Positions 25,456 through 34,470 of a DNA stretch of 64,000 nucleotides are shown one piece after another. The first letter of the stretch is position 1. Every line of letters begins with the position of its first letter. The translations under genes and the position numbers were made by a program. The DNA lies in the NCBI GenBank assembly GCA_965213525.1, contig OZ243889.1, forward strand, positions 2,852,001-2,916,000, read 5' to 3'. The notes under the pieces were generated by a model. It saw only the letters and a program-made list of their open reading frames with translations. It was not told the origin of the DNA and made no database searches. The DNA is from G965213525 sp965213525 (GTDB taxonomy: Bacteria > Actinomycetota > Acidimicrobiia > Acidimicrobiales > Poriferisodalaceae).

Positions 25456-26415
25456 TCAGATCGCGTCGACCGCCGCCCACAGCTCCTCGGGCACCTCGGT
25501 CGCGGCGTCGGCCGCATCGGCGCAGATCTCCTTCGCGCTGCGAGCCCCGACGACCACCGTCGTCACCGCGGGGTGGGCGAGGGCGAACCGCACCGCAGCC
25601 GCCGGCAACGACACCCCGAACCCCGCTGCCACGTCCCGGATCCGGCGGGCGCGACGCACCAGCTCGGGTGGGGCGGCGGCGTAGTCGTAGGTGGGGGCGC
25701 TATCGGGGTCGGCGAGCAGGCCGCTGTTGAACACCCCGCCGAGGATCACCCCGACCTCATGGGTGACGCAGGCGTCGAACAGGTCGTCGTCGGCGCTGCG
25801 GTCCAACAGCGTGTAGCGCCCGGCCACCAGCACGGCGTCGAGGTCGACCTCTCGCACGAAGCGGGCCAGCAACGCCGTCTGGTTCATGCCGCAGCCCACC
25901 GCGGTGATGACCCCCTGGTCGCGCAGCTCGACAAGGGTGGGGAAGGCCTCGGCCACGGCCTGGTCGGCGTGATCGTCGGGGTCGTGGACGTGCACGACGT
26001 CGAGGCGGTCGAGTCCGAGGCGATCGAGACTGGCCTCGATGGACGCCAGCACCCCGTCACGGGAGAAGTCGAAGACCGGTTCCACCGCGGCGACGTCGAC
26101 GAACGGCGAGTCCGACGGTGAGCCCGCGACGGGACGCAACGTGCGCCCCACCTTGGAGGCCACGACCACCTCATCGCGCGGTCGGGCGCGCAGCGCCTCG
26201 CCGAGGCGCTGCTCGGACAGGCCATGGCCGTAGAGGGGGGCGGTGTCGAACCATCGGATGCCCGCATCCCAGGCGGCGTCCACCGTGGCCCGGGCGTCGG
26301 CAGGATCCACCGCCCGGAACAGGTTGCCGAGCGGAGCGCACCCGAGGCCCAACCGGGTGACCGCAGGCCCTCGCCGCCCGAGGCGGCGCCGCTCGAACAC
26401 GTCGTCGACGGTCAT
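25456..26415 (-). CDS. aldo/keto reductase, probable L-fucose (D-threo-aldose) 1-dehydrogenase
   Basis: This 319-residue TIM-barrel enzyme has 'GLGCAPLGNLF', 'AWDAGIRWFDTAPLYGHGLSEQRLGEAL' (Asp and Tyr of the AKR tetrad), 'VVASKVGRTL' (Lys), 'VVHVHDPDDH' (His) and 'VVVGARSAKEI'. Its closest resemblance is the D-threo-aldose/L-fucose dehydrogenase group that oxidises the sugar to its lactone with NAD(P). Adjacent L-fuconate dehydratase and fucosidase support L-fucose as substrate, but galactose or arabinose remain possible. Its ATG overlaps the IclR stop (ATGA 26412-26415). Confidence 0.8.
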   Translation of the reverse strand: MTVDDVFERRRLGRRGPAVTRLGLGCAPLGNLFRAVDPADARATVDAAWDAGIRWFDTAPLYGHGLSEQRLGEALRARPRDEVVVASKVGRTLRPVAGSPSDSPFVDVAAVEPVFDFSRDGVLASIEASLDRLGLDRLDVVHVHDPDDHADQAVAEAFPTLVELRDQGVITAVGCGMNQTALLARFVREVDLDAVLVAGRYTLLDRSADDDLFDACVTHEVGVILGGVFNSGLLADPDSAPTYDYAAAPPELVRRARRIRDVAAGFGVSLPAAAVRFALAHPAVTTVVVGARSAKEICADAADAATEVPEELWAAVDAI

Positions 26416-27248
26416 CGGTGCGCCGCCACGGCGGTTCGGCCGAGCCGTTCGGCGATGCGGGTGGTGAGCGCCCCGAGCTCGTCGACGATCGCGGCGAGCA
26501 GGTCCTCGGTGGCCCGCGGTGTGAGCACCGTGACGCTCACGGCGAGTCGTTGCCCCGAGGCGCTGGCACCTGGCACGGCGCAGGCGACGCACACCACCCC
26601 CTCCACGACCTCCTGGCGATCCACGGCGTGGCCCACCCGACGGATCTCGGCGAGCTCACGCCGCAGGGCGGCGGGCGAGGTGATCGACGCCGGGGTGAGG
26701 CCCGGCAGCTCGTCGAGCGCGCCGAGTCGACGGGTCAGGTCGTCGTCGTCGAGGCAGGCCAGCATCGCCTTGCCGGCGGCGGCGCAGTTGGCGGGCAGCG
26801 CCCGACCGATCGTGGAGGCCAGGCGCACCGGGTACGCGCCGTCGCGGCGGGCCAGGTAGACGACGTCGATGCCGTCGTTCAACAGCGCCAGCTGCGCCGT
26901 CTCGTCCCGAGCCGCCTCGAGGTGGGCGCAGGCCTCGTGGAACAGCTGCACCTCGTCGACGCCGGCGAGGTAGGCGGCGCCGAGCTGGGCCAGGCGTTGG
27001 CCGAGCGAGAAGCCACCCGGGCGCGCTCGCAGCAGCTCGGTGTCGACGAGGGCGCCACAGAGGTTCGCCACCGAGGACTTCGGCAGCTCGAGACGCCGGG
27101 CGATGTCGCTGATGCCGAGGGGCTCGCGCTCGTCGGCGAGCAGGCCGAGGATGGCCACGGCGCGCACCACCGCCGGCACGAGGGGGCGTGGCGCCGGGGC
27201 GCCGGCGGCGCGGGACCCGACTGCGGTTCGGTCGTCTCGCTCGCTCAC
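26412..27248 (-). CDS. IclR-family transcriptional regulator
   Basis: This 278-residue protein has an N-terminal winged helix ('AVVRAVAILGLLADEREPLGISDIARRLELPKSSVANLCGAL'). An IclR effector domain follows ('GKAMLACLDDDDLTRRLG', 'RVGHAVDRQEVVEGVVCVACAV'). IclR regulators bind small organic acids or sugars and repress or activate catabolic operons. It sits inside the fucose cluster, translationally coupled to the aldo/keto reductase, so it likely controls the cluster from the palindrome at 33600-33615. Confidence 0.88.
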   Translation of the reverse strand: MSERDDRTAVGSRAAGAPAPRPLVPAVVRAVAILGLLADEREPLGISDIARRLELPKSSVANLCGALVDTELLRARPGGFSLGQRLAQLGAAYLAGVDEVQLFHEACAHLEAARDETAQLALLNDGIDVVYLARRDGAYPVRLASTIGRALPANCAAAGKAMLACLDDDDLTRRLGALDELPGLTPASITSPAALRRELAEIRRVGHAVDRQEVVEGVVCVACAVPGASASGQRLAVSVTVLTPRATEDLLAAIVDELGALTTRIAERLGRTAVAAHR

Positions 27249-27290
27249 GGGTCGATCCTTCGGACTCGGCGGCGGGCGGGATCCGAGAGC

Positions 27291-28586
27291 TCAACCGGAC
27301 GTCCACTCGGCGCCCCCAGGGTAGGAGAGCCTGGCGATCGACTCGGGCAGCATCTCGATCGAGAACCCCGGACGTTCAGGGGCCACGTAGCGGCCGTCGA
27401 CCACGCGCACCGGATCGACGAAGTGCTCGTGCAGGTGACTGGCGAACTCGGCGGTCCGGTCGTGGAGGCTCCCGCTGATGATGGCGTGGTCGATCATCGA
27501 GACGTGCTGGACGTACTCGCACAGGCCGATGCCACCGGCGTGCGGGCACACCGGCACTCCTCGGGCGGCCGCCATCATCAGCACGGCCAGCACCTCGTTG
27601 AGCCCACCGAGGCGGCACGGGTCGAGCTGGCAGTAATCGATCGCCTCGGCCTGCAGCAGTTGCTTGAACACCACCCGGTTGGGGGCGTGCTCGCCCGTGG
27701 CCACCCCGATCGGGGCGATCGCCCGGCGGATCGCGGCGTGGCCGAGCACGTCGTCGGGGCTCGTCGGCTCCTCGATCCAGCGCAGATCGAACGGGCGGAG
27801 GTGCTCGATCCACTCGATCGCCTCGCCGACCTCCCACACCTGGTTGGCATCGGCCATCAGCTGCACGTCGTCGCCGAGCTCCTCACGCAGCACCTCGCAA
27901 CGTCGGACGTCAGCGGCGACGTCGACACCGACCTTGGTCTTGAAGCTGGTCCAGCCGTCGGCGAGGGCGTCGCGGCACCGCCGGCGCACCTCGTGCTCGG
28001 GGTAGTTCAGCCACCCGACCGAGGTTACGTACGCCAAGTAGCCGTCGCGGCCCAGCTCGGCGATGCGCTCGTCACGTCCGGGCCGGCGCGAGACCAACAG
28101 GTCGAGGGCGGCGTCGGGGTCGAGCTCGTCGTGCAGGTACCGCAGGTCGACGCAGTCGAGCAGGTGCGCAGGTTCGAGATCGGCGACGAGGCGCCACACC
28201 GGCACACCACGCTGCTTGGCCCACAGATCCCACACCGCGTTGGCGAGGGCGGCTGCGGCGAGGTGGATGACGCCCTTCTCCGGACCGAGCCACCGGAGCT
28301 GGGAGTGGTTCGTGAGGTCGCGCCACAGATCTCCCATGGCGCTGGTGATGTCGTCGAGGTGACGCCCGACGACCAGCGGGGCGAGGGTGTCGATCGCCGC
28401 GCAGCACAGATCGTTGCCCTGGCCGATGGTGAAGGTCATCCCGTGGCCCTCGAGCCCGGTGTCGGTGTGCAGCACCACGTAGGCCGCGGAGTAGTCGGGA
28501 TCGCGATGCTGGGCGTCGGAGCCGGCGCCGGTGCGCGAGGTGCGGGCTCGAAGGTCGTGGGTGCTCGCCGAGGTGATGGTGCTCAC
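27291..28586 (-). CDS. L-fuconate dehydratase (enolase superfamily)
   Basis: This 431-residue enzyme has the features of L-fuconate dehydratases: N-terminal 'DYSAAYVVLHTDTGLEGHGMTFTIGQGN' and the barrel base 'SFKTKVG' (KxK). Metal ligands are in 'LMADANQVW', 'RWIEEPTSPDD' and 'GVATGEHAPNRV'. The catalytic His is in 'VCPHAGGIGLCEYVQH'. It dehydrates L-fuconate to 2-keto-3-deoxy-L-fuconate. The initiating region overlaps the livF stop by four bases (28583-28586), placing it in the transporter operon. This is the strongest single indicator that the cluster degrades L-fucose. Confidence 0.9.
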   Translation of the reverse strand: MSTITSASTHDLRARTSRTGAGSDAQHRDPDYSAAYVVLHTDTGLEGHGMTFTIGQGNDLCCAAIDTLAPLVVGRHLDDITSAMGDLWRDLTNHSQLRWLGPEKGVIHLAAAALANAVWDLWAKQRGVPVWRLVADLEPAHLLDCVDLRYLHDELDPDAALDLLVSRRPGRDERIAELGRDGYLAYVTSVGWLNYPEHEVRRRCRDALADGWTSFKTKVGVDVAADVRRCEVLREELGDDVQLMADANQVWEVGEAIEWIEHLRPFDLRWIEEPTSPDDVLGHAAIRRAIAPIGVATGEHAPNRVVFKQLLQAEAIDYCQLDPCRLGGLNEVLAVLMMAAARGVPVCPHAGGIGLCEYVQHVSMIDHAIISGSLHDRTAEFASHLHEHFVDPVRVVDGRYVAPERPGFSIEMLPESIARLSYPGGAEWTSG

Positions 28587-29377
28587 CCGGGCGCCTCGGC
28601 GGCAGCGGTCCGCGACGCCACCGGACGGCCGGCCCCGGTGTCGGACGCGGGGGCTGCGTGGTCGCCACCACCGAGGTCGTCACCACCGAGGTAGGCCGCA
28701 GCGAGGCGGTCCCGCTGGCCGGTCAGCTCAGCGGCGCGGCCCTCGAACGACACCCGTCCACGGGCCATGACCATCACGCGGTCGGCCACCGACAGCGCCT
28801 GCTCGACGTGCTGTTCGACCATCAGCACCCCCAGCCCCCGCTCGGCGAGCACGCGCAGGTTCTCGAGCAGCGCCGTGACGATGAGGGGCGCCAACCCCAG
28901 CGACAGCTCGTCGACGAGCAACACCTCGGGCCGAGCCATCAGGGCGCGGGCGAGGGCCAGCATCTGCTGCTCGCCGCCCGACAGGCTGCCGCTCTGGCGG
29001 TCGAGCATCGGCGTGAGCGCCGGGAGCAGCGTCAGCACCTCGTCGAGCGAGCTCAGATCGCCCCTCCCACCGAGGCGCAGGTTCTCCCGCACGGTGAGCT
29101 TGGTGAACAGGCTGCGGTCCTCGGTCACGTGCCCGATGCCGGCTCGGGCGCGCGCCGAGGAGTGCATGTCGCTGAGGTCGCGACCGGCAAGGCGGATCAC
29201 CCCGCCCTGTTGCTCGGCCAACCCCGAGATGGTGAGCAGGGTGGTCGACTTTCCGGCGCCGTTGGCACCCAGGAGGGCGACGACCTCGCCGGCGTCGACG
29301 TGCAGATCGATGCTGCGCACCACGGTGACCCCCCGGTAGCCGGCGACGAGGCCGCGCACCTCGAGGCTGGGGGTCAC
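28583..29377 (-). CDS. branched-chain-type ABC transporter ATPase, LivF-like
   Basis: This 264-residue ATPase has Walker A 'GANGAGKST', the Q-loop 'SARARAGIGHVTEDRSLF', signature 'LSGGEQQMLALARAL', Walker B 'VLLVDELSLGLAP' and the switch His in 'MVEQHVEQAL'. The last 35 residues are a low-complexity extension. It pairs with the LivG-like ATPase just upstream (GTGA overlap) to energise the HAAT-type importer of this cluster. Confidence 0.92.
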   Translation of the reverse strand: MTPSLEVRGLVAGYRGVTVVRSIDLHVDAGEVVALLGANGAGKSTTLLTISGLAEQQGGVIRLAGRDLSDMHSSARARAGIGHVTEDRSLFTKLTVRENLRLGGRGDLSSLDEVLTLLPALTPMLDRQSGSLSGGEQQMLALARALMARPEVLLVDELSLGLAPLIVTALLENLRVLAERGLGVLMVEQHVEQALSVADRVMVMARGRVSFEGRAAELTGQRDRLAAAYLGGDDLGGGDHAAPASDTGAGRPVASRTAAAEAPG

Positions 29378-30165
29378 AGCGATGCCGCCGGATCGGCGTC
29401 GACCGGTGGCCCCGGTCGCTCGTCGTCGGCGGCGACGCCGAGGTACGCCGCCACGACCTCGGGGGCCACCCGCACCTCGGCCGCCGGGCCCGAGGCGATC
29501 GTGCGGCCGAAGTCGATGGCCACCACGTCGTCACACACCCGGAACACCAGCTCGGTGTCGTGTTCGACCAGGAGCAGGCCGATCCCGTCGGCGGCGAGCC
29601 GTTCGAGCACCCCTCCGAGCTCGGCGGTCTCGTGGGTGTCGAGCCCGGCCGCAGGCTCATCGAGCAGCAGCACCTCGGGGTCAGCGACCATGCCCCGGGC
29701 CACCCCGACGAGGCGCCGGGTGCCCGCTGACAGGTCGCGGGGTACGGCGTCGGCGTGTTCGGTGAGCCCGGTCAGCTCCAAGGCCCGGCCGATCGCCACC
29801 GAGGTGCGACGGGGGACGACGAGGTCGCGCAGCAACCCGAACCGGGTGTCGCGCTCGGCGGCGACGACGAGGTTCTCGCTGACGGTCAGGTCGTCGAAGA
29901 GGCGCAGGGCCTGGAACGTGCGCCGCAGACCGGCGCCGGCCCGCCGGTGCGTGGGCCAGCTGGTGATGTCGGTGCCGGCGAGCACGACGCGTCCGCCCAT
30001 CGGCGTGAGCCCGGTGACGGCGTCGATCAGGCTCGTCTTGCCCGCGCCGTTCGGACCGATGAGACCGACGATCTGGCCCGACGCGACGGTGAGGGAGACG
30101 TCGTCGACCGCGACGTTGGCCCCGTAGGTGACTGTGATGTGCTCGGCGGCGAGCGCGACGGTCAA
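29374..30165 (-). CDS. branched-chain-type ABC transporter ATPase, LivG-like
   Basis: This 263-residue ATPase has Walker A 'GPNGAGKTS', 'GLRRTFQALRLFDDLTVSEN', Walker B 'VLLLDEPAAGLD' and 'LLVEHDTELVFRVCDDVVAIDFG'. The signature motif is altered to 'LSAGTRRLVGVARGM', where LSGGxxQ is usual. Its partner LivF has the standard motif, so the dimer may be asymmetric. TTG 30165 is chosen because it forms a TTGA overlap with the permease stop and no other start lies near. Confidence 0.9.
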   Translation of the reverse strand: MTVALAAEHITVTYGANVAVDDVSLTVASGQIVGLIGPNGAGKTSLIDAVTGLTPMGGRVVLAGTDITSWPTHRRAGAGLRRTFQALRLFDDLTVSENLVVAAERDTRFGLLRDLVVPRRTSVAIGRALELTGLTEHADAVPRDLSAGTRRLVGVARGMVADPEVLLLDEPAAGLDTHETAELGGVLERLAADGIGLLLVEHDTELVFRVCDDVVAIDFGRTIASGPAAEVRVAPEVVAAYLGVAADDERPGPPVDADPAASL

Positions 30166-32147
30166 CGGGTCGCCCCGCTGGTGGGCTCGCCCGAGGGGGC
30201 GGCGGCGGGCGCAGCGCCCGCAGCGGTGAGCTCCTCGACCTGGATCTCCTCGGCCTGCGCCGCCCGTTCGGCGTGCTCGGCCCGGGCGGCCCTCACCCGT
30301 CGCTTCTCCCGCTCGTTGCGCACCAGGTTGGCGATGCCATCGGGCTGGGTGATGACCGTGAGGATCAGCCCGACGCCGGACAGGGTCTGGGAGATCTGAT
30401 CGGAGCCGATGGCGTTGCGCAGCCACAGCGCCCCGGGGGCGCCCGGCGCCAGGAACGTGCCGGCCAGGGCCCCCCCGATGGTGGCGATGCCGCCGATGTA
30501 GGCCAGGGCGAAGAAGTTGATGGACTGGAAGACGACGAAGCTGGACTCTGACACCCGCCCGGCGCGGTAGGCCATCAACCCACCGGCGACGCCGGCGATG
30601 AAGGCGGCGAGGGCGAAGGCCAAGAGCTTGACCTTGGCGACGTTGATGCCGCTGGCGGCCGCTGCGGTCTCATCCGCGCGCACCGCCAGCATCTGTCGGC
30701 CGGTCACGCTGCGGCGCAGGTTGGCGACCACCAGAACGCACACGCTGAGCACCACCACCACGACCACGCCGTAGCGGGCGGGCTCGGTGCGCCCGTCGAG
30801 GTCGATGCCGAACAGCGCCGCGCCCACCGGCACCGCCGAACCCTGCTCGCCCCGGGTGAGACTGGGGTTGTTGAACACCATGCGCTCGAGGGCGATGCCC
30901 GCCCCCAGGGTGACCACCGCCAGGTTGACCCCCCGCACCCGCAGCGCGGGCAACCCGACGACGAGCCCGACGGGCACGGCGATGAGCGCGCCGAGCACGA
31001 TGGAGAACGGGAAGCCGATCGACAGGTGGTTGGCGACGCGGATCGTCCCGTACGCGCCGATGCCGGCGAAGGCCACCTGGCACAGCGAGATCTGGCCGAC
31101 CCAGCCGACGATGACCACCAGCGACAGGATGATCACGCCGCCGATCAGGGCGATCGTGTACGCCGCCGAGTAGCTCGACGGCAGCCAGTAGAGCAACACG
31201 ATGGAGATGGCGGCGAACACCGCCAGCTTCGTGCCGATGCGACGAACCGGCGGTGCCATCGGCATGTCGCTGTAGACGAGCTCGCCGCGCTGGGGCAGGG
31301 CGCTGCCCTTGATGACGAGCACGGCGACGATCAGCACGAGGGGCAGGGTGGCGGTGAGCCCGACGATGTCGTTGAGGTACTTCCCGATCACCGACTCGCC
31401 GATGCCGAGCAACATCCCGCCGGCGAAGACCAACCAGAGCCGCTCGAACCGTCCCAGCAGCGCGGCGGCGAGGGCCGGGACGATCAGCAGCGACATCTGG
31501 AGGGCGTTGAGCCGAGCGATGGGAGAGATCAAGATGCCGGCCACCCCCGCCAGCACGCAGCCGATCATCCAGTTGACCGCGGCCAGCCGGGCCTGGGAGA
31601 AGCCGGTGACCGCGGCGCCCTTCTCGCTCTCGGCCGCAGCCCGGGTGGCCAGGCCGAACAGGGTCCGCTGGTACACCAGCCACACCACCGCGGTGAGGAC
31701 CAGGGCGACGCTGAACAACAGGATGCGGTCCCACCCGACGAGCACGCCGAGCACCTCGACCGGGCGCGACGGCGTGAGCGGGTTGACGGTGAAGGTGCCG
31801 CTGCCGAACTGCCAGTACGCCACCGACGACAGCGTCAACAGCACGCCGAGCGAGGCGGTGACCCGGGCCAGGGTGGGGGCGTGGCGCAGCGGGTGCATGA
31901 CCAGCAGGTGGATGGCCAGCCCGAGCAGTGCGGCCACGACCAGGGCGAGCGCGAAGGCCACCGGCGTCGGCCACCCGATCTCCTGGCGGAAGCTCCGGAA
32001 CACGAAGGCCACGTACATGGCCACCGCGGCGTGACCGAAGTTCAACACGCCGGAGCCCCGGTAGACCGTGACCAGGCCCAGGCCCAACAGGGCGTTGACC
32101 GCCCCGGGGCCCAGGCCCAGGATGACGTAGATGGCCAGCTCGCTCAT
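30162..32147 (-). CDS. fused branched-chain-type permease (LivH-LivM)
   Basis: One 661-residue chain holds both membrane subunits. Residues 1-290 are LivH-like ('GLGLVTVYRGSGVLNFGHAAVAM', 'RAAAESEKGAAVTG'). Residues 310-610 are LivM-like ('GWVGQISLCQVAFAGIGAY', 'LPALRVRGVNLAVVTLGAGIALERM', 'VRADETAAAASGINVAKVKL'). A charged Glu/Ala-rich tail follows. Fused LivHM permeases are known, but two separate genes are more usual. It translocates the ligand delivered by the adjacent binding protein, which context suggests is a fucose-related sugar. Confidence 0.9.
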   Translation of the reverse strand: MSELAIYVILGLGPGAVNALLGLGLVTVYRGSGVLNFGHAAVAMYVAFVFRSFRQEIGWPTPVAFALALVVAALLGLAIHLLVMHPLRHAPTLARVTASLGVLLTLSSVAYWQFGSGTFTVNPLTPSRPVEVLGVLVGWDRILLFSVALVLTAVVWLVYQRTLFGLATRAAAESEKGAAVTGFSQARLAAVNWMIGCVLAGVAGILISPIARLNALQMSLLIVPALAAALLGRFERLWLVFAGGMLLGIGESVIGKYLNDIVGLTATLPLVLIVAVLVIKGSALPQRGELVYSDMPMAPPVRRIGTKLAVFAAISIVLLYWLPSSYSAAYTIALIGGVIILSLVVIVGWVGQISLCQVAFAGIGAYGTIRVANHLSIGFPFSIVLGALIAVPVGLVVGLPALRVRGVNLAVVTLGAGIALERMVFNNPSLTRGEQGSAVPVGAALFGIDLDGRTEPARYGVVVVVVLSVCVLVVANLRRSVTGRQMLAVRADETAAAASGINVAKVKLLAFALAAFIAGVAGGLMAYRAGRVSESSFVVFQSINFFALAYIGGIATIGGALAGTFLAPGAPGALWLRNAIGSDQISQTLSGVGLILTVITQPDGIANLVRNEREKRRVRAARAEHAERAAQAEEIQVEELTAAGAAPAAAPSGEPTSGATR

Positions 32148-32190
32148 CGCGGACCGCCGCTGGGTTCGGCTCGGCGCCGACGGTCCGAGC

Positions 32191-33555
32191 TCAGCTCAGC
32201 CGCTCGCCGGTGTAGAAGTTGAACACGTCACCGGTGGGGGTCAGCTCGCCGTCGCTGATGACGTTGCCGTAGGACACGAAGTAGAAGGTGCGGGGGAAGT
32301 CCTCGTTGGCGTTCTCGAACGAGAGCTGGCCGCCGAACAGCGGCTCGATGTCGCTGACCGACGACAGGGCGTCACGCACGCTGTCGGGGGTGATGTCGCC
32401 TTCGACGGCGAACATCGCCTCGGCGGTCACCAGCGCCCCGGCGTAGCCGGTCACCGCCAGCGTGCGGTCGGGGTCGCCTCCGACAGCGTCCACGTCGGCG
32501 CGGAACTTCACCGCATCGGGTGAGTCGCCGCCGCCGAGGTCCTCGAAGAAGCTGGCGATGTAGACGCCCTCGGCGGCGTCGCCCATCGCCTCGATGGACT
32601 GGGGGTCGGCTGCGGTGCCGAGGATGACGATGTCGCCCTCGTAGCCCTGGGTCCGCAGGCTCGTGACGATCCGCACGGTGTTGGGCCCGTCGGTCTGCAC
32701 CGACACGAAGTTGGGATCTTCGTCGATGGCCTGCTGGGCGACCGAGGTGAGGTCGGCCGACGCCGGGTCGAAGCCGATGCGGGCGACGTAGTTGCCACCG
32801 AGGGCCTCGACCTGGTTCTCGAGGGTGGGGTCGCCCTCGCCCACCGCGGCGTAGACCTCGACGACGTCGGCATCGATGCCACGGTCCGCAGCGGTCTGGA
32901 CGATGTAGGCGGCGTTCGCGTACAGCGAGGCGCTGCCGCCGGCGTTGGTGATGGCCAGGAAGTTCTCCTGTTCGTACTCGGGCGGCAGCACGGGCAGCCC
33001 GCCGACGTAGGGCACGCCGGCCTGTCCGAGCACGTCGACCACCGGGGCCGAGAAGCACGAGAAGCAGATGCCGCCCAGCACGGCGACGGCGCCGTCGTCG
33101 ATGAGGTCGCGGGCGCACGCCTCGCCCTCGACCGGGTCGGCGCTGTCGTTGCAGGCGGCGAAGTCGATGGGTCGCCCGTCGATGCCGCCGGTGTCGTTGA
33201 TCGCCTCGAAGCAGGCTTCGGCGCCCTCGGTGATCTCGGGGAAGCCGGCGGCGGGGGACTCCTCGGTCTGGATCATGCCGACGACGATGGGTTCGCCGGA
33301 CCCGTCACCCGAGCCCACGCACGCCCCGCCGGGCTCGTTCGTCCGCTCGGGCGCGGCGGGCGCGGCATCGGTGGGCTCGGGGGCGGTGGTCGCATCGGTG
33401 GTGGCGGTCTCGTCGGTGGTGGCAGTCTCGTCGGCGGCGACGATCGCATCGCCCGTTTCGTCGTCGTCGTCACCGCACGCGCCGGCCACCAGGACGACCA
33501 GGGCCAGTGCCCCTGCCCTCCACCAAGCGCGACGCATCGTCCGCGTTCTCGTCAT
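32191..33555 (-). CDS. ABC transporter substrate-binding lipoprotein, LivJ/LivK type
   Basis: A signal peptide ending in 'LVAGACGDD' gives a lipobox Cys, followed by a Thr/Ala/Asp repeat linker to about residue 65. The periplasmic-binding fold type I then runs through 'IVVGMIQTEESPAAGFPEITEGAEACFEAIN', 'AVAVLGGICFSCFSAPVVDVLGQAGVPYVG' and 'TLAVTGYAGALVTAEAMF'. It is 454 residues long. ATG 33555 has a GGGGGGA Shine-Dalgarno. It is the first gene of the leftward fucose operon. HAAT-family proteins usually bind amino acids or amides; a sugar or glycoside ligand is inferred from the neighbours. Confidence 0.87.
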   Translation of the reverse strand: MTRTRTMRRAWWRAGALALVVLVAGACGDDDDETGDAIVAADETATTDETATTDATTAPEPTDAAPAAPERTNEPGGACVGSGDGSGEPIVVGMIQTEESPAAGFPEITEGAEACFEAINDTGGIDGRPIDFAACNDSADPVEGEACARDLIDDGAVAVLGGICFSCFSAPVVDVLGQAGVPYVGGLPVLPPEYEQENFLAITNAGGSASLYANAAYIVQTAADRGIDADVVEVYAAVGEGDPTLENQVEALGGNYVARIGFDPASADLTSVAQQAIDEDPNFVSVQTDGPNTVRIVTSLRTQGYEGDIVILGTAADPQSIEAMGDAAEGVYIASFFEDLGGGDSPDAVKFRADVDAVGGDPDRTLAVTGYAGALVTAEAMFAVEGDITPDSVRDALSSVSDIEPLFGGQLSFENANEDFPRTFYFVSYGNVISDGELTPTGDVFNFYTGERLS

Positions 33556-33599
33556 CGATCCCCCCGTCGGGACGTCTCCGGCGCTCGCAATGCCGGTGC

Positions 33600-33615
33600 G
33601 TTCGAGGTGTCGAAC
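33600..33615. promoter_or_regulatory. perfect palindrome in the divergent control region of the fucose cluster
   Basis: GTTCGA-GGTG-TCGAAC is a perfect 6-4-6 inverted repeat 45 bases before the binding-protein start. Its size and AT-flanked symmetry suit an IclR-type operator, and an IclR regulator is encoded in the cluster. Another repeat, GTCGCTGT (33644-33651) with ACAGCGAC (33669-33676), lies on the SDR side. Confidence 0.55.
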
Positions 33616-33693
33616 AGCGTTCACGATGGTAGGCACGGGGGTGGTCGCTGTGCAACGATGCCACCCGGACAGCGACCGTGAGGGGGACGGGCG

Positions 33694-34470
33694 GTGAGCA
33701 GACGGGTCGTCGTGGTCACCGGGTCCTCGGGCGGCATCGGATCGGCCATCACTCGGCGCTTCGCCGACGACGGCGACGTCGTCGTCGGCATCGACCTGCC
33801 CTCGGCCGCCGGTGCTGCCGACAGCAGCGACCACGGCGGCCCTAGCGGCGGGGACCCCGGCGTCGTCGCCGTCACCGCCGACGTGACCGACCCGCGGTCG
33901 TGCGCTGCCGCGATCGACCGGATCGTCGAACGGCACGGCCGCATCGACGTGGTCTGCAACAACGCCGGGGTGGCCAGCGTCGGCGACGTCGTCGCATCGA
34001 CCCCCGAGGACTGGCACCAGGTGTTCGCCGTCAACGTGTTCGGCGTGGCCAACGTGAGCCGGGCCGCCCTGCCGGTGATGCGGGCTGGCGGTGGGGGGTG
34101 CATCGTCAACACGTGCTCGGTGGCGGCCTCGGTGGGCCTGGTCGATCGAGCCGTCTACTCGGCGTCCAAGGGCGCCGTCTTGGCCCTCACCCGGGCGATG
34201 GCGGCCGACGAGGCGGCCCGGGGCGTGCGGGTCAACTGCGTGTCGCCCGGCACGGTGGCCAGTCCCTGGGTGCAGCGCCTGGTGACGGGCACCGACGAGC
34301 CCGAGGCGGCGATGGAGGCGCTGCGGCGACGCCAACCGCTCGGCCGCCTGGTGCGTTGTGAGGAGGTCGCCGAGGCGGTGCGCTACCTCGCGGCCGACAC
34401 CACGTTCACCAGCGGCGCCGACCTGTTGTTGGACGGGGGCATCACCGGGATGCGGCTGGTGGAGCCGTGA
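33694..34470 (+). CDS. short-chain dehydrogenase, probable 2-keto-3-deoxy-L-fuconate dehydrogenase
   Basis: This 258-residue classical SDR has 'VVTGSSGGIGSAI' (NAD site), 'NNAGVAS', catalytic Ser/Tyr/Lys in 'CSVAASVGLVDRAVYSASKGAV' (YxxxK) and 'VNCVSPGTVASPW', ending 'FTSGADLLLDGGI'. In the known non-phosphorylating fucose pathway an SDR oxidises 2-keto-3-deoxy-L-fuconate to the 2,4-diketo acid. Position next to the dehydratase cluster makes that the best guess. GAGGGGG lies before GTG 33694. It overlaps the next gene by GTGA. Confidence 0.82.
   Translation: MSRRVVVVTGSSGGIGSAITRRFADDGDVVVGIDLPSAAGAADSSDHGGPSGGDPGVVAVTADVTDPRSCAAAIDRIVERHGRIDVVCNNAGVASVGDVVASTPEDWHQVFAVNVFGVANVSRAALPVMRAGGGGCIVNTCSVAASVGLVDRAVYSASKGAVLALTRAMAADEAARGVRVNCVSPGTVASPWVQRLVTGTDEPEAAMEALRRRQPLGRLVRCEEVAEAVRYLAADTTFTSGADLLLDGGITGMRLVEP

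Noticed and set aside
33644..33676. 8-bp inverted repeat with 17-base spacer before the SDR gene as a terminator
   Set aside because: It lies upstream of a start, not after a stop. A role as a second operator half is possible but too weak to call separately.
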